From contig NZ_NEHO01000004.1 of assembly GCF_002113375.1 (NCBI RefSeq), forward strand, positions 302,926 through 366,925: a stretch of DNA of 64,000 bases, given 5' to 3'. The stretch is from Pseudomonas sp. R37(2017). Its GTDB lineage: Bacteria > Pseudomonadota > Gammaproteobacteria > Pseudomonadales > Pseudomonadaceae. Of this stretch, positions 29,439 to 37,783 are shown one piece after another. Made by a program: the position numbers and the translations under genes. The notes under the pieces are model-generated. The model worked only from the letters and a program-made list of their open reading frames with translations, had not been told where the DNA came from and ran no database searches. Every line of letters begins with the position of its first letter. Position 1 is the stretch's first letter.

Positions 29439-29470
29439 AAAAAAGGCCTCGACTCTGGAGAGTGGAGGCC
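29439..29470 (-). terminator. Terminator of the arsR-MFS-xenB operon
   Basis: On the minus strand GGCCTC-CACTCTCCAGAGTC-GAGGCC forms a long, nearly complete stem followed by T6, 22 bases after the xenB stop. Confidence 0.9.
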
Positions 29471-29492
29471 CTGAGATTCAAGGTCGAGCGAC

Positions 29493-30542
29493 TTACAGCG
29501 TCGGGTAGTCGATGTAGCCGACCGGGCCCTTGGCGTAGAACAGTTCCGGACGCGCTTCGTTCAGCGCTGCGTCAGCCTGCAAACGTGCCGGCAGGTCTGG
29601 GTTGGCAATGAAAGGTACGCCGAAGGCGACTGCATCGGCCTTGCCACTGGCGAGCAACGCGTTGGCGCTGTCCTTGGTGAAACGCTCGTTGGCGATGTAA
29701 GGGCCACCGAAGGCTTCCTTGAGTTGTGGGCCAAGGCTGTCGGCGCCTTCTTTCTCCCGCGAGCAAATGAAGGCAATGCCACGCTTGCCCAGTTCGCGAG
29801 CGACGTAGGTGAAAGTTTCGGCCAGGTTGTCGTCGCCCATGTCATGCAGGTCGGCGCGTGGCGACAGGTGCACACCCACACGGCCAGCCCCCCAGATTTC
29901 GATGGCGGCGTCAGTCACCTCCAGCAGCAGGCGGGCACGGTTTTCCAGGGAGCCGCCGTAGTTGTCGGTGCGCTGGTTGGTGCTGCTTTGCAGGAACTGG
30001 TCGAGCAGGTAGCCGTTGGCGGCATGGATTTCCACGCCGTCGAAGCCGGCGGCCTTGGCGTTCTCGGCACCGACGCGGTAGGCGTCGACGATGTCGGCGA
30101 TTTCAGCGGTTTCCAGGGCGCGCGGGACAGGGTAGTCGGCCAGCGGACGAACCAGGCTGACGTGGCCCTTTGGCTGGATGGCGCTCGGGGCGACAGGGGC
30201 TTCATCGTTCAGGTACAAGCCATGGGAAATGCGACCCACGTGCCACAACTGCAGGAAAATCTTGCCGCCCGCGCCATGGATAGCCTTGGTCACGTTGGCC
30301 CAGCCACGCACCTGATCGTTGGACCAGATGCCCGGGGTGTCCGGGTAGCCGACGCCCATCGGGGTGACCGAAGTGGCTTCGCTGAGGATCAGGCCGGCGG
30401 AGGCACGCTGTACGTAGTACTCGGCCATCAGCGCGTTCGGCACGCGGCCTTCGTCGGCGCGGCAGCGGGTCAGCGGCGCCATGATGATGCGGTTGGCCAA
30501 CTCGAGGTCGCCCAGTTTGATCGGATCGAAAATAGTCGTCAT
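29493..30542 (-). CDS. xenB: Old Yellow Enzyme family reductase (XenB/NemA type)
   Basis: A 349-residue FMN-dependent, NAD(P)H-using ene-reductase that acts on activated alkenes, nitro-esters and nitroaromatics. Motifs: MAPLTRCRAD near the N-terminus, HAANGYLLDQFL (His/Asn pair that binds the substrate, about residues 177-188), NQRTDNYGGS (about residues 193-202) and GVHLSPRAD. The length equals that of P. fluorescens XenB. It ends a three-gene minus-strand operon behind an arsR gene and an MFS gene, which suggests detoxification of electrophiles. Confidence 0.93.
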   Translation of the reverse strand: MTTIFDPIKLGDLELANRIIMAPLTRCRADEGRVPNALMAEYYVQRASAGLILSEATSVTPMGVGYPDTPGIWSNDQVRGWANVTKAIHGAGGKIFLQLWHVGRISHGLYLNDEAPVAPSAIQPKGHVSLVRPLADYPVPRALETAEIADIVDAYRVGAENAKAAGFDGVEIHAANGYLLDQFLQSSTNQRTDNYGGSLENRARLLLEVTDAAIEIWGAGRVGVHLSPRADLHDMGDDNLAETFTYVARELGKRGIAFICSREKEGADSLGPQLKEAFGGPYIANERFTKDSANALLASGKADAVAFGVPFIANPDLPARLQADAALNEARPELFYAKGPVGYIDYPTL

Positions 30543-30563
30543 TTAATGGCTCTCTTTTGCAGA

Positions 30564-31733
30564 TCAGTTAGAGGTAGCAGGTGCCAGCTCGGGATTGCCG
30601 CTCTGACGGAAAGTGATCAGGGTCACCAGCAGGGCGAGTACCGCCAGTACCGCTGCCGCGAGCGGCACGCTGGTCAGGCCGAAGCCATGGGCGATCACGC
30701 TGCCGCCGACCCAGGCACCCAAGGCGTTGCCGATGTTGAAAGCGCCGATGTTCAGGGTCGACACCAGGTTCGGTGCGGCTTTGCCGAAGGTCACTACGTT
30801 CACTTGCAGCGCCGGTACGGCGGCAAAACACGCGGTGGCCCAGAGGAACAGGGTGATTTCGGTCGGGATCAGCGCGACGCTGGTCCAGGTCAGCACGGTG
30901 GACACCACCGCCATGGTGATGAACACACCGATCAGCGTCGCGGCCATGCCTTTGTCGGCCAGCTTGCCACCGATGATGTTGCCGACTGTCAGGCCCAGGC
31001 CGATGAGCATCAGGGTCCAGGTCACACCACGGGGCGAAACACCGGTGACTTCGCCGAGCAGCGGCGCAACGTAGGTGAACAGGGTGAACACCGAGGCGGC
31101 GAACAGTGCGGTCATGCTCAGGGACAGCCAGATGCCGCCGCCCTTGAGCGCGGCCAGTTCGGCACGCATGTCGAGTTTTTCCTCATCACGCTTGGCCGGC
31201 AGGAAACGGATCAGGCCGATCAGTGCAATCACGCCGATCACGGTCACGGCCCAGAAGGTCGAACGCCAGCCGGCTTCCTGGCCGAGGGCGGTGCCCAGCG
31301 GTACGCCGAGGACGTTGGCCAGGGTCAGGCCGGTGAACATCAGGGCCACGGCCGACGCGCGTTTGTTCGCAGGCACCAGGCCGGCGGCTACCACTGAACC
31401 GATGCCGAAGAAGGCGCCGTGGCACAGGGCGGTGACCACACGGGCGAACATCAGCACGTTGTAGTCACCGGCCACTGCGCAGAGCAGGTTGCCGATAATG
31501 AAGATGCCCATCAACGCTACCAGGGCTGCCTTGCGCGGCAGTCTGGCGGTGGCCAGCGCCATGAACGGCGCACCGATGGCCACGCCCAGGGCGTAACCGG
31601 TCACCAGCCAACCGGCACCGGGAATCGACACGCCGAGGTCCGCCGCCACGTTGGGCAGCAGGCCCATGATGACGAATTCGGTGGTGCCGATGGCGAAGGC
31701 GCTCAAGGCCAGGATGAGTAGCGAGAGGGGCAT
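30564..31733 (-). CDS. MFS transporter, DHA1 (AraJ/YdhP-like)
   Basis: A 389-residue drug:H+ antiporter-type carrier with 12 hydrophobic helices. It starts LSLLILALSAFAIGTTEFVIMGLLPNVAADLGVS, the signature of the DHA1 group containing AraJ, YdhP and NepI. It lies between arsR and xenB with about 21 bases on each side, so all three are one operon. It probably exports the compound, or the reduction product, that the operon responds to. Confidence 0.9.
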   Translation of the reverse strand: MPLSLLILALSAFAIGTTEFVIMGLLPNVAADLGVSIPGAGWLVTGYALGVAIGAPFMALATARLPRKAALVALMGIFIIGNLLCAVAGDYNVLMFARVVTALCHGAFFGIGSVVAAGLVPANKRASAVALMFTGLTLANVLGVPLGTALGQEAGWRSTFWAVTVIGVIALIGLIRFLPAKRDEEKLDMRAELAALKGGGIWLSLSMTALFAASVFTLFTYVAPLLGEVTGVSPRGVTWTLMLIGLGLTVGNIIGGKLADKGMAATLIGVFITMAVVSTVLTWTSVALIPTEITLFLWATACFAAVPALQVNVVTFGKAAPNLVSTLNIGAFNIGNALGAWVGGSVIAHGFGLTSVPLAAAVLAVLALLVTLITFRQSGNPELAPATSN

Positions 31734-31754
31734 TGTTTAATTCCTGTTGAAGGC

Positions 31755-32057
31755 TCAGAGCTCTTTACTGAAGGTTTCGAGGAACGCCTGGATGGTTTCC
31801 TCGTTGCGTTTGAAGAAGTGCCACTGACCGACTTTGCGGCTGCTGATCAGGCCGGCGCGTTGCAGGGTCGCCAGGTGTGCGGACACCGTGGACTGCGACA
31901 GACCGCAACGTTGATCGATCTGCCCGGCGCAGACGCCGTGCTCGTTGCTGTGGGACTGGTCGGGAAATTCGACGGTCGGGTCCTTGAGCCAGTGCAGGAT
32001 TTCTCGCCGTACTGGGTGTGCCAGGGCTTTTATTATTTCGTCGAGATTGATGGTCAT
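31755..32057 (-). CDS. ArsR-family regulator of the xenB operon
   Basis: A 100-residue winged-helix repressor: IKALAHPVRREILHWL (helix 1), then CGLSQSTVSAHLATLQRAGLI (recognition helix region, residues 51-71) and a wing at KVGQWHFFKR. It lacks the ArsR metal motif CxCxxC, but Cys43 and Cys51 flank the start of the DNA-binding helix, which might allow thiol-based sensing. Palindromes built on ATATCG lie in its promoter. Confidence 0.9.
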   Translation of the reverse strand: MTINLDEIIKALAHPVRREILHWLKDPTVEFPDQSHSNEHGVCAGQIDQRCGLSQSTVSAHLATLQRAGLISSRKVGQWHFFKRNEETIQAFLETFSKEL

Positions 32058-32083
32058 GATGTGGGCTCGTGATGTGTAAAACG

Positions 32084-32185
32084 CTATATCGCGATGAGGC
32101 GAACTTTAAATCGGTATTTCGCGATATACAAATATGATTTGGCTCTGACCAGCTCACATTTCGGTATATCGGGTTATAACGATAT
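32084..32185 (-). promoter_or_regulatory. Cluster of ATATCG palindromes upstream of arsR
   Basis: Three related elements occur: CTATATCGCGAT (32084-32095), GTATTTCGCGATATAC (32114-32129, a 16-base palindrome with one mismatched pair) and ATATCG-8-CGATAT (32166-32185). They fill the gap between arsR and the divergent acpH gene. They are the likely binding sites of the ArsR protein and may also affect acpH. Confidence 0.7.
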
Positions 32186-32227
32186 GGTGAGTGTAACAAG
32201 ACAAGGGGGCAGTGCTAAGCTGCGCCC

Positions 32228-32806
32228 ATGAACTATCTCGCACATCTTCACCTCGGTGGCCAGCGTCCCGGCCAATTGCTCGGCAGTCTGTATGGCGATT
32301 TCGTCAAGGGACGGCTGCAAGGGCAGTTCGCTCCGGAAATCGAAGGCGCCATCCAGTTGCACCGCAGTATTGACATGTTCACCGATCGCCATCCGCTGGT
32401 GGACGTCGCGTTGTCACGCTTCTCCCTCACCCGTCGTCGCTACGCGGGGATCGTCCTCGACGTGTTTTTCGACCATTGCCTGGCCAGGGACTGGGCGCTG
32501 TATGCCGACCAGCCGCTGGAACTGTTCACTTCAGACGTGTACCGCGTTCTGTCCAGCGAACGACAACTGCCGGAGCGGCTGGCCAGGATTGCGCCACACA
32601 TGGTGGCCAATGACTGGTTGGGTTCGTATCAGGAGTTCGAAGTGCTGGAGCAGGTGTTGCGCGGCATCTCGCGACGCCTGACCCGGCCGGAGGAACTGGC
32701 GGCGGCGATGCAGGAGTTGCGGCGGTTGTATGAACCGTTGAGCGAGGACTTCAGGTTGTTCTATCCGCAGCTTCAGGATTTTGCCCGGAACCACTCAACC
32801 CCCTGA
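32228..32806 (+). CDS. acpH: Acyl-carrier-protein phosphodiesterase
   Basis: A 192-residue protein of the AcpH/YajB family that removes phosphopantetheine from ACP. It begins MNYLAHLHLG, then GSLYGDFVKGRL, IQLHRSIDMFTDRHP and VFFDHCLARDW, matching the HD-like metal-binding residues conserved in AcpH. The length is the usual 190-195. It is divergent from arsR and followed by a REP pair. Confidence 0.88.
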   Translation: MNYLAHLHLGGQRPGQLLGSLYGDFVKGRLQGQFAPEIEGAIQLHRSIDMFTDRHPLVDVALSRFSLTRRRYAGIVLDVFFDHCLARDWALYADQPLELFTSDVYRVLSSERQLPERLARIAPHMVANDWLGSYQEFEVLEQVLRGISRRLTRPEELAAAMQELRRLYEPLSEDFRLFYPQLQDFARNHSTP

Positions 32807-32820
32807 AACCCCTGAACCCC

Positions 32821-32910
32821 TGTAGGAGCGAGCATGCTCGCGATAGCGGATTAACATTCAACGATGATGTTTAATGACAGACCGCTATCGCGAGCATGCT
32901 CGCTCCTACA
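32821..32910. repeat. REP doublet, CATG variant
   Basis: TGTAGGAGCGAGCATGCTCG (32821-32840) and its inverse (ending 32910) differ from most copies in having GAGCATGCTC in place of GAGCCTGCTC and TGTAGG in place of TGTGGG. It is a second REP subfamily, between convergent acpH and olsA. Confidence 0.88.
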
Positions 32911-32917
32911 GGGACGG

Positions 32918-33709
32918 TTATGCTGCGATGGCAGGGCGCACCGGTGCCCGCCGGGGTTCAACCTCGGCCCCGAACAACGCCTTCTGCACCGCCTGCTGCG
33001 CTTCGAACGCCAGTGCCGCACGTTCCCGGCCCTGACACTCGATGGGCTTGAGCAGGTGAATCTCCACGCCACCACGGTCATTGGCAAACAGACGCATCAA
33101 GTGCGAGAGCAGATCATCGTCGCCAATGAACGGCGCCAGCGCACAGGGTTCGCCGTCACGCACATAACGAATCGCCACCGGTTGCATCGCCACTTCGGAA
33201 TCGATGGCGGCGGACAGCAGACGGCCATGGAAAGTACGCAGTGAACGGCCATCGGTGGTCGTGCCTTCCGGGAACATCAAGAGTGGGTAGGCCTGTTCCA
33301 GGTGGCGGGTCATCTGCTTGCGGATCAATTGGCTGTCACCCGAGCCACGGCGGATAAACAGGCTGCCGGCCTTGGCCGCCAACCAGCCGGCCACCGGCCA
33401 GGTGCGCACTTCGGCCTTGGACAGGAACGACAGCGGTGTGAGCATGCCCAGCAGCGGGATATCGGTCCAGGACACATGGTTGCTGACCCAGAGCATCGGT
33501 GCCTCCGGCAGCTCACCGTGGACGCTCACGTCAAAGGGCAGGGCATTGCTCAGGCGCGCCATGAAAAACCGCGACCAGCGCTGCCGGCGTGCCATCGAAT
33601 GGGCGATGCCCAGGCGCTCGAACACTCCGAACACACTGGCCATGCCCAGGCCCAGCGTCACCACCATCAGCACCCGCGCGATTCGTGCGTACACCCGTAA
33701 CCGCTTCAT
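32918..33709 (-). CDS. olsA: Ornithine-lipid O-acyltransferase OlsA (PlsC family)
   Basis: A 263-residue membrane-bound acyltransferase that adds the second acyl chain to lyso-ornithine lipid. NHVSWTD (about residues 76-82) is the NHx4D catalytic motif and FPEGTTTDG (about residues 147-155) the second PlsC motif; an N-terminal membrane helix lies at residues 8-28. Its start overlaps the olsB stop by one base (TAATG). PlsC enzymes for phosphatidic acid look alike, but pairing with OlsB favours OlsA. Confidence 0.86.
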   Translation of the reverse strand: MKRLRVYARIARVLMVVTLGLGMASVFGVFERLGIAHSMARRQRWSRFFMARLSNALPFDVSVHGELPEAPMLWVSNHVSWTDIPLLGMLTPLSFLSKAEVRTWPVAGWLAAKAGSLFIRRGSGDSQLIRKQMTRHLEQAYPLLMFPEGTTTDGRSLRTFHGRLLSAAIDSEVAMQPVAIRYVRDGEPCALAPFIGDDDLLSHLMRLFANDRGGVEIHLLKPIECQGRERAALAFEAQQAVQKALFGAEVEPRRAPVRPAIAA

Positions 33710-34464
33710 TACACGGCCGCCTTGAAGTGTTTGGCATAGCGCGGGCAGAGTTCATCGCGCTTGAGCAGGATGAACACGTCGGTGACCTGGAAGTCTTCGT
33801 CCCAGCATGGCTCGCCGCAGATCTTCGCGCCCAGGCGCATGTAGGCTTTGAGCAGCGGCGGCATTTCGGCAATCACGTTCGACGGGATGTCCAGGCTCGG
33901 CAGCGGATTTTTCGGTTCGGCGCGCAAGTGTTCGGTGCACAGGTAACGTTCGCGCAGACGCTGCATGATCGCGTGGGCCTGCACGCCGCCGTCCTGCATC
34001 GGAATGCTCGCGCAACCCATCAGGTAGCTGTAGCCGCCCTGGTTCAAGACTTCAGCCAGTTCGCCCCAGAGTACGGCGATGGTACCGCCGTTGCGATAGG
34101 CCGGGTCGACGCAGGTGCGACCGATTTCCAGGATCGGGCCTTGCAGGTGCACCAGGCCGTGGAGGCTGAATTCTTCTTCACTGTAGAATTTGCCCAGGCT
34201 GCTGGCAGCCGTGTGATCGAGCAAACGGGTGGTCGCCACCAGACGCCCGGTGTTCAAGTCGCGCACGCCGATGTGGGCGCAGTGAACGTCGTAGTCATCC
34301 ATGTCCAGACCCAGCTCGGCACCCTTGAGTTTGGCGTTGAATTCGCCGCTGAACACGTTGAAGCGCAAGGCCTGGGCCTCCTGCAACGCCTCGGCGCCCA
34401 CCAGGCGTTCGGCTTGCAGGCGGCGTTGGTTGCCGGTGTCGCTGATGCGGGCGATCTGAGTCAT
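33709..34464 (-). CDS. olsB: Ornithine N-acyltransferase OlsB
   Basis: A 251-residue GNAT-fold enzyme that transfers a 3-hydroxyacyl chain from ACP to ornithine, the first step to ornithine lipids, used when phosphate is short. Motifs: [17 protein letters not shown], then [23 protein letters not shown] (acyl-donor site, about residues 118-140) and YLMGCASIP. The Met giving [11 protein letters not shown] follows GGAGATTCGCC; the open frame upstream lacks such a site. It is co-transcribed with olsA. Confidence 0.88.
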   Translation of the reverse strand: MTQIARISDTGNQRRLQAERLVGAEALQEAQALRFNVFSGEFNAKLKGAELGLDMDDYDVHCAHIGVRDLNTGRLVATTRLLDHTAASSLGKFYSEEEFSLHGLVHLQGPILEIGRTCVDPAYRNGGTIAVLWGELAEVLNQGGYSYLMGCASIPMQDGGVQAHAIMQRLRERYLCTEHLRAEPKNPLPSLDIPSNVIAEMPPLLKAYMRLGAKICGEPCWDEDFQVTDVFILLKRDELCPRYAKHFKAAV

Positions 34465-34619
34465 GGCGAATCTCCGTGCAGGCTGCTCACCCACTTTCGG
34501 GCTACAGCGAATCGACTTTCTTTGTCTAGCCGTGTTGTGCAAAGTCAGGCTATGTAGCCCCGGTGTCATCGCCATTAAGCTTTGGTGATGCTTGTATGAC
34601 AGCCCACAAGGAGCCCCTT

Positions 34620-35507
34620 ATGCCCTGGCAAACCCTGTTGAACCACCGTGATCGCTTGCCCGCCAACCCGGATCTGGCGGAAGGTTTCGCGACCTTGTTG
34701 CAGCGGTTGGGTCCGGTCTCGCCGTTCGAATTGGCCGTGCTTGGCGGGCGGTTGATGGCGACGCCGGGGCTCGCGTTTCTGGTGGGGTATCAGGCGGCGT
34801 TGCGCATGCTCTGGCCGAGTGCGCCACTGAGCCTGGGTGCGCTGTGCGCCACCGAACAGCGCAGCCTGCGCCCGGCCGACATGCATACCCGGTTGAGCGG
34901 TTTGCGCCTGAACGGACGCAAGGACTTCGTCACCGCCGGCGATGCCGCCGACTGGCTGCTGGTGGCGGCGCGCAGCGAGGAGCCCGGTGCCGATCCGCGC
35001 TTGAGCCTGGCGGTGATCTATCGCGATGAGCCGGGGGTGCGCGTTGAAAGACTGCCGCCGATCCCGTTGATGCCGGACATCAGCCATGGCCGGTTGTTTC
35101 TGGAAAATGCCTTGTGCGAATTGCTCGCCGGGGATGGCTGGGACGCGTACGTCAAACCGTTCCGCACGCTGGAAGACATCTATGTACTGAGCGCCATGAC
35201 GGCGTGGTTGTACGGTATCGGCCAGGAGTGTGCCTGGCCGCAATCCTTGCAATTGCGTCTGCTGGGATTGCTGGCCGGGTGCGCGGAAAGCAGCCGCCAG
35301 CCACCGACCAGTCTGGCCGGGCATGTGGTGCTGGGCGGGTTGTTTGCACAGTTCGAAGGGCTCAAGGCCGAGGTGAACCAGGCGTTGGCCGCAGGGCCTG
35401 CGGAGTGGGCGGCGATGTGGCAGCGGGATCAGGCGGTGATGGCGTTGGCGGCGGGGGCGCGGGACAAGCGGTTGGCCAAGGCGTTGGCGGAATCTGCGTT
35501 GCCTTGA
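34620..35507 (+). CDS. Acyl-CoA dehydrogenase-like protein, short
   Basis: A 295-residue protein that resembles an acyl-CoA dehydrogenase without the N-terminal helical domain. LRLNGRKDFVTAGDAADWLLVAARSE is the typical middle beta domain (about residues 90-120), followed by a helical C-terminal part. Family members are usually about 380 residues and the FAD-binding and catalytic Glu regions are not clear here, so it may not be an active dehydrogenase. AAGGAGCCCCTT before the ATG at 34620 fixes the start. It diverges from olsB. Confidence 0.75.
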   Translation: MPWQTLLNHRDRLPANPDLAEGFATLLQRLGPVSPFELAVLGGRLMATPGLAFLVGYQAALRMLWPSAPLSLGALCATEQRSLRPADMHTRLSGLRLNGRKDFVTAGDAADWLLVAARSEEPGADPRLSLAVIYRDEPGVRVERLPPIPLMPDISHGRLFLENALCELLAGDGWDAYVKPFRTLEDIYVLSAMTAWLYGIGQECAWPQSLQLRLLGLLAGCAESSRQPPTSLAGHVVLGGLFAQFEGLKAEVNQALAAGPAEWAAMWQRDQAVMALAAGARDKRLAKALAESALP

Positions 35508-35510
35508 CTG

Positions 35511-35587
35511 GCCTCTTCGCGAGCAGGCTCGCTCCCACAGGGGTATGCATTTCAAATGTGGGAGCGAGCCTGCTCGCGAAGACGGCC
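35511..35587. repeat. REP doublet
   Basis: GGCCTCTTCGCGAGCAGGCT... (35511-35540) and its inverse (35557-35587) follow the stop of the acyl-CoA dehydrogenase-like gene, with a spacer of only 16 bases. Confidence 0.88.
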
Positions 35588-35662
35588 TTATAGGCAATAC
35601 AAATTTCAGAACTGTCATCAACCTCGACTAGGCTCAGCAGGTTCAATTTCCGAGCCCCCGCC

Positions 35663-36754
35663 ATGTCCAAAGGCTTGTCCCTGATTTTCCTGCTGCTCAG
35701 CTTCATGGCCCGGGCCGAATCCTGGCCCGCCGAGCAATGGCCGACGGCCCCGACACCCGCCGGCCCGGCGCTTCAAGCCCTGGAAGCCTACGCCTTCCCA
35801 TCCCGCGATAACGCCACTCGCCAGGGCATCCGCACCGATGCCTTGCTGGTGATCCGCGACGGCCGGTTGATCTACGAACGCTACACCGGTCCGACGACGG
35901 CCGCGACCCCGCACCTGACCTGGTCGATCAGCAAAAGCCTGATGGCTACCGTCCTCGGTGTGGCCTACGGCGAAGGGTTGTTCAAACTCACCGACCCAGT
36001 GGCGAAGTACTATCCGCCCCTGCAAAAACACCCGGACATGACCATGGCCGACCTGCTGCACTGGGCCTCGGGCCTGGATTGGCAGGAAGACTACGAATAC
36101 GCACCGCTGAAATCTTCGGTGGTGGCCATGCTCTACACCCGCGGTCGCCACGACATGGCCGCGTTCACTGCGGCACATGAGGCGTACGCCGCGCCGGGCC
36201 AGGCGTTTCGTTACTCCAGCGGTGACAGCAACCTGTTGTCCGCCGCATTGAAAACCATAGTCGGCCCCGGCCGTTATCCCGACTATCCGTGGGCTGCGCT
36301 GTTCGAGCCGCTGGGCATTCGTCATGCCGTGTGGGAAACCGATGCCACCGGCATTTTCGTTGCGTCGTCCTATGCCTACCTCACGGCACGGGACCTGGCC
36401 CGAATCGGTCTGTTGATGGTTCGCGAGGGGCGCTGGGGCGACAGGCAACTGCTGCCCAAGGATTGGGTGGCGTTCAACCGCGAGCCGTTCGCCCACTATC
36501 ACGCCCACGAAGACGATGCCGTCCCCGGTGGCCAATGGTGGCTCAATCGAGCCGTTGAAGGCGCGGAGCGACCCTGGCCCGATGCCCCCGCCGACACCTT
36601 CGCCGCACTGGGTCATTGGGGGCAGGCGATGTATGTGATTCCCAGTGAACAGTTGGTGATCGTGCGCTACGGCGATGATCGCGACGGCAGCTACCGGCAT
36701 AACGAATTGCTCAGGCTCGCGCTCAAGGCCTTTGCCGGGAGGGTGCAGCCATGA
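35663..36754 (+). CDS. Secreted serine hydrolase, beta-lactamase fold
   Basis: A 363-residue protein of the class C beta-lactamase/esterase superfamily. Residues 1-18 form a signal peptide ending ARA. The active-site SxxK is in WSISKSLMA (about residues 92-100), followed by ASGLDWQEDYEYAP and YSSGDSN (about residues 186-192, the Tyr-x-Asn region). These proteins may be esterases, peptidases or amide hydrolases, and true beta-lactamase activity is not implied. Its stop overlaps the start of the next gene (ATGA), so the two are coupled. Confidence 0.86.
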   Translation: MSKGLSLIFLLLSFMARAESWPAEQWPTAPTPAGPALQALEAYAFPSRDNATRQGIRTDALLVIRDGRLIYERYTGPTTAATPHLTWSISKSLMATVLGVAYGEGLFKLTDPVAKYYPPLQKHPDMTMADLLHWASGLDWQEDYEYAPLKSSVVAMLYTRGRHDMAAFTAAHEAYAAPGQAFRYSSGDSNLLSAALKTIVGPGRYPDYPWAALFEPLGIRHAVWETDATGIFVASSYAYLTARDLARIGLLMVREGRWGDRQLLPKDWVAFNREPFAHYHAHEDDAVPGGQWWLNRAVEGAERPWPDAPADTFAALGHWGQAMYVIPSEQLVIVRYGDDRDGSYRHNELLRLALKAFAGRVQP

Positions 36755-37074
36755 GCGGGTTCATTCGCCGTCGACCGCTCGGCTCGCTGTTGCTGATCCT
36801 GCTGATCGCCTTGCTCGGCTGGATCTGGCGCGAGCGGGTGGCGCTGTGGGCGTTTCCGGACATCATCAGCGCCTACACCGCCAAGGAATACTGTTCGTGC
36901 CGCTATGTGATGAACAACGACGCCGAGTACTGCCACGGTTATGTGAAGCAGTGGCTGCCCGCCAGCAGTTTTGCCGATGAGCCGGCCGGCAAGCGTGTCA
37001 CGGTCAGCGGCATGGGGCGCAGCAACAGCGCGGTGTGGATCGGCGAGCGCCAGGGCTGTCGTTTGCAGCCCTGA
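36751..37074 (+). CDS. Membrane-anchored Cys-rich partner protein
   Basis: A 107-residue protein with one N-terminal membrane helix (about residues 10-26) and a small periplasmic part with four Cys (YCSCRYVMNNDAEYCHGY and a Cys near the end, GCRLQP). It is likely disulfide-bonded. The start overlaps the end of the serine hydrolase gene, implying a joint role at the envelope. I do not recognise a family; some relatives are labelled amidase, which I cannot support from sequence. Confidence 0.75.
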   Translation: MSGFIRRRPLGSLLLILLIALLGWIWRERVALWAFPDIISAYTAKEYCSCRYVMNNDAEYCHGYVKQWLPASSFADEPAGKRVTVSGMGRSNSAVWIGERQGCRLQP

Positions 37075-37191
37075 ACACGATGAAGTGCCTGGAAAGGGAA
37101 GGACATTTGTGGCGATGGGGTAACGGATGGCTTGCAATGCGCTGAAGCCCGGTTAAGGTTCAGCACAGGTTTATCTGCCCCATGAGTCTCT

Positions 37192-37782
37192 ATGTTCAAG
37201 CGCTCCACACTCCAAACCCTCGCGATCCTGCTGCTGGCCGGTACCGCATTGTCGGCCCGAGCCGATTGGTATCTGGATGGCGAGTCATCGCGTCTGTCAT
37301 TCGTCAGCACCAAAAACGCCAATGTCTCCGAAGTACAGCGCTTCCTGGTGCTGCACGGTAAGGTCGATCCCGAGGGGCTGGCGCAGGTGGAAGTCGAGCT
37401 GGAGTCGATCAACAGCGGCATACCGTTGCGCGATGAGCGCATGCGCAAGGAGCTGTTCCAGATCGAGCAGTTTCCCGACACCGTGATCACCACGAAAATC
37501 GATCTGCGTCCGATCAACGACCTCGCCCCCGGCGCGCAACAGGAATTGCGCCTGCCGCTGACGGTCGACCTGCACGGCCAGCGACACACCTACAACGCCG
37601 AACTGCTGGCGACTCGTCTCGATGACCGACGCTTCCAGGTGGTGACCCTCGAACCGCTGGTGATCAACGCCGAGGATTTCGATTTGGCTCCCGGCGTGGA
37701 AGCGTTGCGCAAAATGGCCGGTCTGTCGGCGATCAGTCTGTCGGTACCGGTGAGTGCGGTACTGATTTTCACGGCGCGCTGA
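37192..37782 (+). CDS. Periplasmic YceI-family protein
   Basis: A 196-residue lipocalin-like protein with a signal peptide ending SARA, followed by the diagnostic DWYLDGESSRLSFVSTK. YceI proteins bind isoprenoid or long-chain lipids in an eight-stranded barrel in the periplasm; the ligand here is not known. It ends one base before the cardiolipin synthase-like gene, so the two are probably co-transcribed. Confidence 0.88.
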   Translation: MFKRSTLQTLAILLLAGTALSARADWYLDGESSRLSFVSTKNANVSEVQRFLVLHGKVDPEGLAQVEVELESINSGIPLRDERMRKELFQIEQFPDTVITTKIDLRPINDLAPGAQQELRLPLTVDLHGQRHTYNAELLATRLDDRRFQVVTLEPLVINAEDFDLAPGVEALRKMAGLSAISLSVPVSAVLIFTAR

Positions 37783-37783
37783 C

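Noticed and set aside
34563..34619. Longer start for the acyl-CoA dehydrogenase-like gene
   Set aside because: The upstream Met codons have no good ribosome binding site, while AAGGAG lies exactly before the ATG at 34620.
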